DNA of 64,000 bases from Prevotella sp. GTDB taxonomy: Bacteria > Bacteroidota > Bacteroidia > Bacteroidales > Bacteroidaceae. The stretch covers positions 1-64,000 of the forward strand of contig JAFPZD010000019.1 in NCBI GenBank assembly GCA_017417465.1, written 5' to 3'. Positions within the stretch are counted from its first letter, which is position 1, and the number at the start of each line of letters is the position of its first letter. Positions 9,601-18,800 of the stretch are shown here, piece after piece. Both the position numbers and the translations under genes were made by a program. The notes under the pieces were generated by a model. It was given only the letters and a program-made list of their open reading frames with translations, did not search any database and was not told the DNA's origin.

Positions 9601-9944
9601 TTGAGCAGGCCCATGCGGACGGGGTTGTAGTCGGGGGTGGTGACAATCAGGGCCGTCGTGAAGACGGGCACCTTCAGCTCGTAGCAGCCATCGTCCTCGG
9701 TGAGTACGCTGTAACCCTCGATTTCGGCGGCCCTTACGATGGCACCGCTGACCGGCTGCTGCGTGGCAGCATCGATGACCATACCCTTGACGGTACGTGT
9801 CTCGTACTGTTTCTTCTTAGGCGTGAGTGTACGGACATCGGCCTCCTGAACTTCGTCGTCACCGTCGTCCTGTGCCGAGACCGTCAGGGGGCAAGCCATC
9901 AACAGTGACAGTCCAAATAAGATATATCGTTTCATGTACTTCAT
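6681..9944 (-). CDS. SusC/RagA-family TonB-dependent outer-membrane transporter (pair 1)
   Basis: 1087 residues. After the signal peptide (MKRYILFGLSLLMACPLTVSAQ) and an acidic stretch comes a carboxypeptidase-regulatory-like domain (about 50-125; VKGMVIDAATQQPVSGAIVR). A TonB plug follows (about 155-260; PLIVIDGVIVDQQYG, VTVMRNGTALYGAKGANGVI), then a long barrel ending ...SRSIVAGVKINL. It forms a pair with the SusD at 4623-6551, downstream on the same strand. The 23-bp gap to the upstream fasciclin gene suggests one transcript. The plug and barrel are complete; the ligand cannot be deduced and no enzyme gene accompanies the pair. Confidence 0.93.
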   Translation of the reverse strand: MKYMKRYILFGLSLLMACPLTVSAQDDGDDEVQEADVRTLTPKKKQYETRTVKGMVIDAATQQPVSGAIVRAAEIEGYSVLTEDDGCYELKVPVFTTALIVTTPDYNPVRMGLLNDTDQRTARLYPTTFNAEYGLQTNVRSDYEANDFKYSSMVNVKEEIQKQLGAQVHTVSRSGLPGVGSVMFVQGLNSLNANAQPLIVIDGVIVDQQYGRKMLHSGFYNDILSNLNAADIEKVTVMRNGTALYGAKGANGVILIQTRRNKSMATRITATVSAGVVMEPKYVSMMGAEDYRGYASELLSSTNTRLNKFKFLNDTPYPENYYYTQYHQNTDWKKFVYRTAFTQNYGINVEGGDNVANYNLSVGFITNQSALKFNNMNRLNIRFNTDIELSRHLGVRFDASFGNTTRNIRDDGAPEDYDEGTPTAPTFLAYAKSPFLSAYSYGMGELSTSHYDIEKEDYLKEALINYSNYNWQLGNPAAINEYADAPNKNRFENSMLNLSITPKYRINANLTASEHFSYNLVNTNEKYYIPVNGTPQYYVSTIGSYQNNEISALASKQNSVMSDTRLDWHNRYDAHDIHVFGGARINWESYTMNRLLGYNTGNDKTPKLENTNPKFTEGINENWNSLAWYAQAEYNYLSRYYLQANLTMEGSSLFGQDGGDLNFLDAAWGLFPGIQGAWVISNEPWFNARCSLINFLKLNVGFDVSGNDNIDYYAARSYFRSKQFMNDPAALSFEGIGNTKIQWETTRRLNAGLETSLLNNRLGIRFNYFRATTSNLLTKQTLGFLSGLSENWSNGGKLKNQGFDVTATAKVLALKDWQWQLGASVGHYKNELTELPDGNYVDNEVLGATIRSQVGQPLNVFYGFKTNGVFATSEEAAAAGLSIKSANGSKAYFGAGDMRFVDLYNDPANPGTINDDDRTIIGDPNPDFYGNIFTTVAYKRLKLDVNFTYSLGNDVYNYLRQQLESGCRFLNQTTAMNRRWQAEGQQTDMPRITFQDPMGNARFSDRWIEDGSYLRLKTVTLSYDLPLRSEFIQGLQFWVQGNNLLTFTKYLGSDPEFSMTSAVIGQGIDMGLVGQSRSIVAGVKINL

Positions 9945-9967
9945 ATTTCTGCGGGTTCGTTAGGGGA

Positions 9968-11749
9968 TTAGTCTACGTGGGGTTTGAGGATGATGCAGTC
10001 GATGCGCATGGTACGTGTGAACAGTCCACGGCGCTTCTCACTGGCCGACACGTCGGTCTGAACCTTCAGACGCACCTGAGACTCAGTCTGCTCGGTGGCC
10101 AGTCCATAGGAGCACACATCGAAGACGATGCCCTCCTCAGGTGACAGACGGAAGATGTCGACGCTGTCCTTTGTCGTTTCGAATGAGCCCAGTTCAAGTC
10201 CGGCGGCTTGGCGTCCGTTCTTCTGGGTGTACATCTTCTCGGCGCCAGACTGCGTCTTCTGGTAGAGTGTGCAGACGACGCGCGTCGGGATGCGCTCGGA
10301 CTCGATGGCGGTGGTGTCGCCAGCCGCTGCGGGTGCCATGACGAGATAGACGTCGTAAGGAATGTTCGACAGTACCTCGGGAATGTTGAACGTCACGGCA
10401 ATCTGCTCAGACTCGGCAATGGGCGTACACTCTAAGTACTGATGGTTTGACACCAGCGGATAGTAGAAGTAGTTGTCCTGACTTACGCGCTGCGAGGTGA
10501 CATTGACCGAGTAGACAGAGTCGCGCTTGGTAAGGTCGAACCACTTGCTCTTCTCGCGCACGGCTGTGCGGCCCTCGGCCTCGATGATGCGTGTACGGAA
10601 GAAGGTCTGCGTCTTGTCGATGTTCCACTGCGAGGCCTTCATCACCTGTCCGTTGCTGCATGCCACGTTGGTAGTGCCGTTGAAGATACCGCCGGCCTCG
10701 AAGGGCTTGAAGTACTGGTAGTAGCAGAGACTGTCGGCTCCCCAGCGCGAGCGCCGGTAGGCGTACTCCAGCTGTGCGTTGGTCGACATGGCAGAGTCGC
10801 GCAGCTGAGCGTCGGGGTTGACGGTACGGCTGAAGATGGTGCCCTCGACAATAGCCAAGCGGGCATTGGTGTAGCGGATGGAGTCGCACTCCTTCTGGGT
10901 GGTGAGCACGTTGTCGCGGTAGTTGAAGTAGTTGTCGTACTCCTCGATGAGCTGCTTCCACACGGCATTGGTCGGAGCGACCATCCAGTAGGTGCTGTCC
11001 TCGTTGTTGATGCGCCCCAGGTCGTAGAACAGCTCGTTGTGCTGCTCGAAGACGGAGTCGAGATAGACGGTGCGTCCATTCTCGTAGCCACCGGGGACAC
11101 TCTGTTCGGGCTGGAACTCGCGGTAGTAGAACCGGGGGTTGTAAAGGAAGCTGGCCAGCGAGTCGAGGTCGCTGTCCTTACGGACGTACTCGAAGACGTT
11201 GGGGAAGTAGTCCACCTTCTGGTCGATGGTGAAGAGCACGCCATTCTCGTAGAGGCTGTTCTTCGTGGAACCGTTGAGCGTCTTTCCTCCGAAAGAGGTA
11301 TGTGTGAGCGGCATGTACTTGCCATTCATCATCACCACGGAGTCGTTGCTAAGGCTCGACACGGAGTGGTTGTAGAGGGCGATGTGGTTCTGGAGGAACT
11401 CCTTGATGGTGGTGTTGTCCTCGTCGGCAACGCTGCCCTTCTCGGCCTGATACTGGGCGATGAGCGCCTGGGCCTCAGCCTGTGAGAAATTAGCATTGGT
11501 GGGTGCGAAGACGGTAAACACCTGACTGCTGCCCAGGGGCACGTCGTAGCCACAGGCCTTGATGACGGAGGCGAAGTTGCTCAGGTCGGGGTTCTGGCTG
11601 ATGGCCTGCCACAGCGAGCCCTGCTGGACACCTTCAGTGGGGGCGTCGTAGTGGTCGTCCCAGGTGTCGGTGCAGGCGGTGAGCGCTATGGCAACGCCGC
11701 AGCAGAGCAAACCTGCGGCGAGGTGAAGTCTTATGTTTTTTGTAATCAT
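9968..11749 (-). CDS. Fasciclin-domain lipoprotein (593 aa)
   Basis: Lipoprotein signal with lipobox LTAC, Cys26. Residues about 44-160 form a fasciclin (FAS1) domain: SLWQAISQNPDLSNF, VFTVFAPTNANFS, and a closing helix/strand with KTLNGSTKNSLYENGVLFTIDQ. A second, diverged FAS1-like unit begins near 185 (SLASFLYNPRF... YWMVAPTNAVW). The C-terminal 200 residues are beta-rich and unassigned. FAS1 domains usually mediate adhesion or ligand binding outside the cell. It lies 35 bp downstream of another fasciclin lipoprotein and 23 bp upstream of SusC 1, so it is probably a surface-exposed accessory of that transporter (inference). Confidence 0.85.
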   Translation of the reverse strand: MITKNIRLHLAAGLLCCGVAIALTACTDTWDDHYDAPTEGVQQGSLWQAISQNPDLSNFASVIKACGYDVPLGSSQVFTVFAPTNANFSQAEAQALIAQYQAEKGSVADEDNTTIKEFLQNHIALYNHSVSSLSNDSVVMMNGKYMPLTHTSFGGKTLNGSTKNSLYENGVLFTIDQKVDYFPNVFEYVRKDSDLDSLASFLYNPRFYYREFQPEQSVPGGYENGRTVYLDSVFEQHNELFYDLGRINNEDSTYWMVAPTNAVWKQLIEEYDNYFNYRDNVLTTQKECDSIRYTNARLAIVEGTIFSRTVNPDAQLRDSAMSTNAQLEYAYRRSRWGADSLCYYQYFKPFEAGGIFNGTTNVACSNGQVMKASQWNIDKTQTFFRTRIIEAEGRTAVREKSKWFDLTKRDSVYSVNVTSQRVSQDNYFYYPLVSNHQYLECTPIAESEQIAVTFNIPEVLSNIPYDVYLVMAPAAAGDTTAIESERIPTRVVCTLYQKTQSGAEKMYTQKNGRQAAGLELGSFETTKDSVDIFRLSPEEGIVFDVCSYGLATEQTESQVRLKVQTDVSASEKRRGLFTRTMRIDCIILKPHVD

Positions 11750-11784
11750 AACTATTCACTATTAACTGTTAACTATACACTGAT

Positions 11785-13905
11785 TTACAGGTCGTCCTCA
11801 AGCTTTCCGTCCTGGTCGACACCGTAGACGGTCTTGGGCACCAGCTCCAGATAGTCGAGCATGAACTCGTTGTCGTTACCCTGCTTGCTGTCGGAGGCGA
11901 CGCGGAAGCGGAGGTAATGATCCTTGTTGGCGTCGATGTGGACCTGACAGAGCACGCGGCGGAAGGTACGGAAGTTACCAATGAAGTAGTACTTAGTGGA
12001 GCCGTTGGTGTGGTAGGTGCTGCGGCCTGCACGGTAGGCGCCGAGGTTCTTGAGCACCTTCTGCTCCTTGGCCTTCTCCTCGTCGGTCATGTCGTCGTAG
12101 TTCTTGGCGGTCTCGTCGTTCACGAAACGGCTACCGATGAAGGCCTCCTCGTTAAGATACTGCGTCATGTCGAGGGGGATGCCCTGTGGTATACCATCGA
12201 AGTAGATCTGTGCCACGCCACGCGTCTTCAGGCCGCAGAAGCCCAGTCGGATCTGCCAGTCGCCGCTATAGGGGACGGGCGGCAGACGGAAGGTGAAGTC
12301 GTACTCGCCGAAGATGTTCCACTCGTCGCCCTGCCATGACCAGAAGTTCTGGTGAGGCCGGCGCAGCACGAGGTGGCAGTTGCTGAACGAGACACCGTCG
12401 AGATAGCCTTCGGGGAAGTAGAAGTTACGGCCGTTCTTGGGTACGGTGGCGTCGTCGGGGGTGCCGGAGTCATCGTCCTGGTCGTAGTTGCCCTTGAGGC
12501 GCATGTCGTTGGTCATCACCTCGGGGAAGATGGTCGAGAAGTCCATGCGGATACGCATGTTCTGCACCTTATTCTTTACGTCGTTGCTGAAGGCCACGAT
12601 GTCGTCGACATAGAAGAAGTGGCCGTTGATGCCATCGTGGACATACTCGCTCTCCACCTTCTTGTCGATGAGGGCGCCCTCGAACTGGAACTGGTCGTCG
12701 TAGCGGCGGTTGACATAGCGCTCGTAGCGAACGCCCTTTCCGAGGTACTGGACGACGGTGAGCTGCTCAATCTTGATCATGGTGTGGGGGAGCAGCGTGT
12801 GGTACCAGTCGACGGGGTTGGCGAGTGTCGTCTCAACGCCGAAGGCCTCGTTCATCTTCTTATGGATAAGGGGCGTCAGGTCGGCAGTACCGCTGACCTT
12901 GCGGTTCAGGATGTGGTACTGGACAAAGCGCTTCAGCGGGTTCACCGAGTCGGAGAGGTTCTCGAAGGCGTGGCCCGGCTTGCTGACATCGTCGCCAAAG
13001 ACATTGGGATGGTCGTAATAGTGGCAGGCCAGCTGGTAGAGTGCACGGAGGTTGCCCTCCTGGGAACCGTCAGTGGTGATGCCCAGCTCGCGGAACTTAC
13101 GCTGGTAAACGGTGTCGGGCTCGACGAAGACGGTATAGCCGTACTTCTTGGTGTCGGGAACCCAAGCCACCTCTTTCCAGAAGTCGCTGGTGTAATAGTA
13201 TTTAGGATAAGCCTGCGGATCGTAGCTATCATCCTTCACCATAGCGGTGAGCTCCTCCTCAATGCCGGTGGCGCGGAGGGCCTGGAAGAAGAGGCTTACG
13301 CGGTCGTCGTTGCGCAGAAGGTCGGCAATGGAGCTGTTCGACTTCTCAATGACGCGGTCGATGGGCTGCATGATGCCGTTCTCGACAGTGTCGTCCTTTA
13401 GGTCAAAGTCGATGCGTGCCAAGCCCTCAAGGATGATGACTGAGCGTCCGTTGGCATCGATGGTGTCGGCAGTGCCGAGGTAGCGTCCGTTGAGGTTGGC
13501 CGTCGGCAGCATGTCGGTGTTCATATCGATGGTCGAGTACATGTTGTTCACCAGATGGGTGCGGGCAAGCGTGTCGCAGTCATCGTCGGAGAGCTGACTG
13601 ATTGACGTCAGTCCGCGTTCACGGAGATAGGTCTGCACGGCCTCGTTGGTAGGCACGAAGCAGGTGTAGTGGCCGTAGCTGGAGAGCATGTCCATGATGC
13701 TGCCCTGCTGGTTGGCACGGTTGACAATCTCGGTGAAGTCGCTAAACTCCGAGCGGTTGCGCAGGTAGTCGCTTGCCATCTCGCCAGTGAAGGTGAAGAA
13801 GTTGTCGCCATCGGGCTCGTCGGAGCAGCCTGTCAGGGTGGGTGCCACCAGGGCTGCTGCGGCCATCAGTGTCAGTATGTTCTGTTTGAGGTTCTTCATA
13901 TTCAT
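11785..13905 (-). CDS. Fasciclin-domain lipoprotein (706 aa)
   Basis: Lipobox LTGC, Cys27. The first FAS1 domain is about residues 45-190 (YLRNRSEFSDFTEIVNRA, HYTCFVPTNEAVQTYLRERG, and IMQPIDRVIEKSN at its end). The second is about 195-430 (LLRNDDRVSLFFQALRATG, YTVFVEPDTVYQ, FVQYHILNRKV). The last ~250 residues look like a beta-sandwich (LRMDFSTIFPEV-like strands, YSGDWQIRLGFCGLK), possibly a ligand-binding module. It starts 9 bp after the SusD-2 stop, so it is almost certainly co-transcribed with pair 2. Confidence 0.85.
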   Translation of the reverse strand: MNMKNLKQNILTLMAAAALVAPTLTGCSDEPDGDNFFTFTGEMASDYLRNRSEFSDFTEIVNRANQQGSIMDMLSSYGHYTCFVPTNEAVQTYLRERGLTSISQLSDDDCDTLARTHLVNNMYSTIDMNTDMLPTANLNGRYLGTADTIDANGRSVIILEGLARIDFDLKDDTVENGIMQPIDRVIEKSNSSIADLLRNDDRVSLFFQALRATGIEEELTAMVKDDSYDPQAYPKYYYTSDFWKEVAWVPDTKKYGYTVFVEPDTVYQRKFRELGITTDGSQEGNLRALYQLACHYYDHPNVFGDDVSKPGHAFENLSDSVNPLKRFVQYHILNRKVSGTADLTPLIHKKMNEAFGVETTLANPVDWYHTLLPHTMIKIEQLTVVQYLGKGVRYERYVNRRYDDQFQFEGALIDKKVESEYVHDGINGHFFYVDDIVAFSNDVKNKVQNMRIRMDFSTIFPEVMTNDMRLKGNYDQDDDSGTPDDATVPKNGRNFYFPEGYLDGVSFSNCHLVLRRPHQNFWSWQGDEWNIFGEYDFTFRLPPVPYSGDWQIRLGFCGLKTRGVAQIYFDGIPQGIPLDMTQYLNEEAFIGSRFVNDETAKNYDDMTDEEKAKEQKVLKNLGAYRAGRSTYHTNGSTKYYFIGNFRTFRRVLCQVHIDANKDHYLRFRVASDSKQGNDNEFMLDYLELVPKTVYGVDQDGKLEDDL

Positions 13906-13914
13906 CGGTCGTCT

Positions 13915-15777
13915 TTAGTTGTTAGTATCGATATTGCTGTTCTTTCCACTGCCGAAGGCGGGGTTATGCGTCTTCTGCAGGTTCAGGTTCACGTTGTACT
14001 CCTCGTCGTAGCCGTAAGGCCAGAAGAGCTGGTAGGGGAACGTCTGCTTATTGCTGAGGAAGTTCTGGATGAAGCCCTGATTGGTGCTCACCTTCTTCAG
14101 CACGGCGCTTGTCAGGTCGCTGGAGTCGCCCTTACGCAGCGAGTGGCGCACGAGGTCGTACCAGCGCTTGCCCTCGAACATCAGTTCGCGGTGGCGCTCC
14201 TTGAGAACGAGTGTCTCCATCTGTGACTTCGAGCGGTAGTCGGTGCGCACAAGGGTGTCGGTGAGCTCGCTGGTAGCCTGAGCCAAGGCGCGCTTGTTGA
14301 CGGCGTTGACCAGGAGGAACGCCTGGTCGGCCAGCGAGCTGTTGGCCTCAAGGATTTCGGGGTCGTTACCGTCGACCATCTTCTGTGCGAGGGCCTCGGC
14401 CTTCAGCAGCATGATGTCGGAAAGGCGATAGATGACCCAGTTGCTGGTGTTCGTGCCGCGCATGTTCCAGGTGCCGTCCTTGTTCCAACTGCCCGAGATG
14501 ATGTAGTATGACTTGGGATTGGATGGCGTGGAGGCGTTCATGTAGGCCGATTCCATTGCCATCTTGCAGACGAGGGGGCTACTGCCACTGATGCAGTTGA
14601 TGTAAGCGCGGGTGTCGAGCTTCTTGTTCTTCGCGTCGTACACCTGATACTGCTCACCCGACACATCGTCGGAGACGTAGTTCGAAGGTGCGAGCAGACC
14701 ATTGACCTGGGCATTACCGTAGAGCAGTGCGACGGCATCGTTACGTATCATACCCTTGGCGGTGGCATTGTTGTCGTAGATAAGCTCGAAGATGGTCTCG
14801 TCGTCATTACCACCGACAAAGATGCTGTTGTATCCGGCATCGTAGTAGTTGCTGCCGTAGGTGGCCGACAGGGAGCCGTCAGTCAGGGGGAAGCCGTTGT
14901 AGCGCGTCTGCGTGGTATTCACGCTGTAGCTGCTGGAGCTGGTGCGCTGACGCTTTTCCTCGGCACGCTTCTGCTTCGAGGCAATGACCTTGTCGGCATA
15001 GGCGATGCAGTTGTCGTAGTCCTGCTTCCAGAGATACATCTCGCAGAGCATGGCGTTGACGGCATCGTTGGTGATGCGGCCCGTCTGGTAGTTGGGCTTC
15101 GTCTCGGGATAGTACTCCACGGCGAGTCGGCGGTCGCTGATGTCGCGCAGGTCAGCGATGAGGCTGTCGAGCACCTGATTGAAAGGCAGTGCTTCGAGGT
15201 CCATCTTCTGGTTGTCGTGGATGTAGGCCTGCGTAGAGTAGGGCACGTTGTAGAACGTGCGGATGAGGTAGAAGTAGCAGAGGCTGCGCAGGGCGCGTAC
15301 CTCGGCGATGTGGCCTTGCAGCTCGCTCTGTGTGTAGGACGGGTCGGCGGCTGCCACGGCCGGTGCATACTCGATGAGGGTGTTGCAGCGGTTGATGACG
15401 TCGTAGAAGTCGACCCACGACGTATAGGCGTTCAGGGCGTTGATGTTCTCCTTGAGGACGTTCTCCAGGCTTCCATCCTCGTTGCCGAGGTTACCGGCTA
15501 CGAAGTTCTCGCTTCGCACCTCGCCCCAAATCATCATGCGCTTGACGGTGTTCTCGTCCTGCAGGCGGGAGTAGCATCCGGCGAGGATGCCCTCAACGTC
15601 GGCCTTCTCGTTCCAGAAGTTCTCGAGCAGTATCTCGTCGCGCGACTCCACTTCGAGGAAGTCGGAGCAAGAGGTGAGTAACCCACCCCCAACCCCTCCC
15701 CAAGTGAGGGGGGCTAAGATACCACAGAGTCCTATAAACGCTGCCTTTATCTTTTTATTCAATAATTCTGTATTCAT
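13915..15777 (-). CDS. SusD/RagB-family outer-membrane lipoprotein (pair 2)
   Basis: 620 residues, mature start at Cys37 of LLTSCSDF. RagB/SusD features include NFWNEKADVEGILAGCYSRL near the N-terminus, VIYRLSDIMLLKAEALAQ in the middle, and the closing FEGKRWYDLVRHSLRKGDS followed by LFWPYGYDEEYNVN. The hydrophobic leader contains the same 18-residue REP-encoded stretch as SusD 1, while the region before it (MNTELLNKKIKAAFIGLCG) is an ordinary leader. It lies 64 bp downstream of SusC 2; this gap contains a short-word tandem repeat. Confidence 0.93.
   Translation of the reverse strand: MNTELLNKKIKAAFIGLCGILAPLTWGGVGGGLLTSCSDFLEVESRDEILLENFWNEKADVEGILAGCYSRLQDENTVKRMMIWGEVRSENFVAGNLGNEDGSLENVLKENINALNAYTSWVDFYDVINRCNTLIEYAPAVAAADPSYTQSELQGHIAEVRALRSLCYFYLIRTFYNVPYSTQAYIHDNQKMDLEALPFNQVLDSLIADLRDISDRRLAVEYYPETKPNYQTGRITNDAVNAMLCEMYLWKQDYDNCIAYADKVIASKQKRAEEKRQRTSSSSYSVNTTQTRYNGFPLTDGSLSATYGSNYYDAGYNSIFVGGNDDETIFELIYDNNATAKGMIRNDAVALLYGNAQVNGLLAPSNYVSDDVSGEQYQVYDAKNKKLDTRAYINCISGSSPLVCKMAMESAYMNASTPSNPKSYYIISGSWNKDGTWNMRGTNTSNWVIYRLSDIMLLKAEALAQKMVDGNDPEILEANSSLADQAFLLVNAVNKRALAQATSELTDTLVRTDYRSKSQMETLVLKERHRELMFEGKRWYDLVRHSLRKGDSSDLTSAVLKKVSTNQGFIQNFLSNKQTFPYQLFWPYGYDEEYNVNLNLQKTHNPAFGSGKNSNIDTNN
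15677..15721 (-). repeat. REP-like block translated within the SusD-2 signal peptide
   Basis: 45 nt identical to 6454-6498, in the same orientation and the same reading frame relative to the lipobox of a paralogous gene. Confidence 0.9.
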
Positions 15778-15780
15778 AAC

Positions 15781-15826
15781 GATTTCACGATTGGACTATT
15801 TCACGATTGTACTATTTCACAATTGG
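15781..15826. repeat. Short-word tandem repeat between susC 2 and susD 2
   Basis: Three 15-16 bp units of the type atttcacgattg(g/t)act with small changes. The style resembles the word arrays at 45903-46007 and 62607-62710. No promoter or gene is seen in this 64-bp gap. Confidence 0.7.
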
Positions 15827-15841
15827 GCTGGTGGTGAACTT

Positions 15842-18800
15842 TTAGAAGTCTACGGTGACACCCATGGTGTAGGATCTTGGGCGTGGCGTCTGCGAGTTGT
15901 CGATGGCGGGGCTGTAGCCTGCCTGCGAGATGTCGGGGTCGACGCCTGAGTACTTCGTAATGACAAACGGGTTGTTCACACTGGCGTAGAGGTTGATACG
16001 GTTCAGTCCTATCCACTTCAGGTGCTTCTTCTTGATGGTATAGGTCAGCTGGGCATAGCCCATACGCAGGTAAGAACCATCCTCTACGAAGCGGTCGCTG
16101 ACAAGGGAGTTGAAGCTGGCCTCATCACCAAACATGGCACGTGGGATGGTGGTGTTGTCGCCCTCCTTACGCCATCGGTAGTTGACGGCCTGACTCTGGT
16201 TGTCGTTGCCGTTCATGGCCTCGAGCTGCAGGCGCTTCAAGTTGATGATCTTGTTGCCATAACGGTAGGTGAACTGGGTGTTCAGGCGCCAGTCGCCGTA
16301 GGTGAAGGTGAATCCGAAACCACCCGTCAGCTTAGGCAGCGATGAGCCAAGGTAGACAATGTCGAGGGCGTTGATCTGGCCGTCGTTATTGATGTCCTCG
16401 TAGATGGCGTCACCACCCTGGAAGCGGTAGTTCTTACCCGTAGCGTCGTTGGTGTAGTTGTACATCATGCGCATGGGAGCACCGGTGCCGTCGTAGACAA
16501 TCTCGCCCTTCTCATTGAGGGCCACGGGGGCGGTCATGGGTCGCTTCTCCCAGTCGTGCTTGTCGTAGAATGCCTGCGGCAGTGTGCCGTCGAGCAGTCC
16601 GCGCTGCTCCTCGCGTGAGAGGTTGGCGAAGGTGCTGTAGTTCACGTCGTAGACACCCTTGTAGTGGAATCCATAGATGGCGCCGAGGGGGTTGTGAACC
16701 TGCACGCGGCGAAGGATTGAAGCATTCTTATAGTCGAATGTCGATGTGCCAAGCTGGTCGAGAAGGTACTGCTCCATCTCCAGAAGCTCGTTCTTGTTGT
16801 TACCGAAGTTGACGTTCATGTCCATGATGAACTTGCCGGCCTTGACGAGCTGGTTGGTGTTGATATGGAACTCCCAACCGATGTTGCGCATCTTACCCGT
16901 GTTACGCACGGCGATGGTCGAGAAGCCGGAGTTCGAGGGGATGCGGTAATCCTTCATCAGCATGTTGGTCACCGTCGAATGGTAGCCCTCGATGACCATC
17001 GTCAGACGGTCGTTGAAGAAGCCGAGGTCGATACCGAGGTTGTAGCTGGAGTTGATCTGCCATTTCAGGTTATTCAGGCGGATGTTGATGGGGAACATGC
17101 CATTCATGTCGAGATAGGTGGGGGCAGTGCCGTACTTCGAAGCATAGAGGTAGTTGCCGCCGGGCTGGTTACCCACGCGACCCCAGCTGGGACGCAGTGA
17201 GAACATTGACATCCAGCCTCCGTCTTCACCGGCCTGGGGAAGTCCTGCCAAACGGCGGAACCACGGCTCGTCGATGATGTTCCAACGGAGTGACACCGAG
17301 GGGAAGAAGCCCCAGCGGTTGTCGGGTCCGAACTTCGTGGTGCCGTCGGCGCGCAGCGTGGCGTCGAGCATGTAGCGGCCCTTGTAGGCGTAGTGTCCCG
17401 AGAGGGTGTAGTACATGGAGCGCCACTCGCCGAATCCCGAGCCGAAGCTCTTGATCTTTCCGCCGGCCTCGGGGCTGACGATACCGCCAGAGGCGAGGTT
17501 ATAGCCCGTGTCGCCCTGGTTGGTCGATGAGCCGCTGGTCAGTTCGAAGCGTCCCATGAGCATGGCTGAGTGGTCCTTGTTACGGAAGGCGGGAATCAGC
17601 GTCAGCGTCTGCTTGGTGTTGAACGATACGCTCTTCGAGGCGCCGCTGTAGCTGCGGTTGACATTCTCGTTGGTGTAGTGCGTGGTGGTGAGTTCCTGCG
17701 GCAGGAACTGGTCCTCGTACTTGTTGAAGATGTTCATGTAGACGGAACCACGCCAGTTCAGCTGCCAGTGGTCCTCGTCAGTGCCCCACAGCTGGTAGTT
17801 AATCACCAACTCCGGCGACACATCGTAGGTGCGCTGCTGGTTCTTGGCCAGGTTGGCCGATGCCACGGGGTTGACGTAGTCCATGGTCTTCTGGTCCTTG
17901 TCGAAGACCGTTGACGCCGTCTGCAACATATTATAATAGGTGTCGGTGTCCTCGCCCGTGAGGGGATCCTGTTGGTAGATGCTCATGTTAGGCATCTTTT
18001 TCTGGGCGATGCCCAAAAGGCCGTGGTAGTTACGGTCGTTCTTGGTGTAGGTCAGTGCGAAGTTAGTGCTGACGCGGATGCGCTGTGAGACGTTGTAGTC
18101 CAGAGCCACACGCGTTGAGAAGCGGTTCAGCTTCTGCTTGATGATAGTACCAGTCTCATGGTCGAAACCACCACCGATACGGAAGGAGGCCTTCTCACCA
18201 CCACCCGAGATGTTGACGTAGTGGTTCTGGCGCAGACCCCACTGGGTGACGGCGTCGATCCAGTCGGTGTTGTTGTTGTACTGCTCGAGCTCCGAGAAGT
18301 CGGGCGAGTAGTTGATTTCCTCAATGTTAGCCGATGCACCGTCGTTCTGCGAGGGGTTGAAGTAAGCCTCCTTGAGCATCATGGTGTAGTCGTCACCCGA
18401 GAGGAGCTTGTAGCCCTTCGGCTGGTAGGTGCCGGTAAGCTTCAGTGAGTAGGTCACCTTTGGCTTACCGCGTACACCACGCTTGGTGGTGAGCTCGATG
18501 ACACCATTACCACCCTGTGAACCGTAGATGGCCGTGGCGGCAGCATCCTTCAGCACGGTGATGCTGGCGATGTCCTCAGGGTTCAGGTTGAGCAGCTCGG
18601 AGAACTTCTCATCATTGAGTGAGTTGAGGTCGGTGTTCGACAGGTCCACCTCGCGGATGTTGCCGTCGACCACGATGAGCGGGTTGGAGTCGATGCCTGC
18701 CGAGAGCGTAGAGGCACCACGCAGACGCATGGTCGAGCCGGAACCCAGGTCACCGCTGTTACCGATGATGTCGAGACCGGCGATGCGGCCCTGCAGGGCC

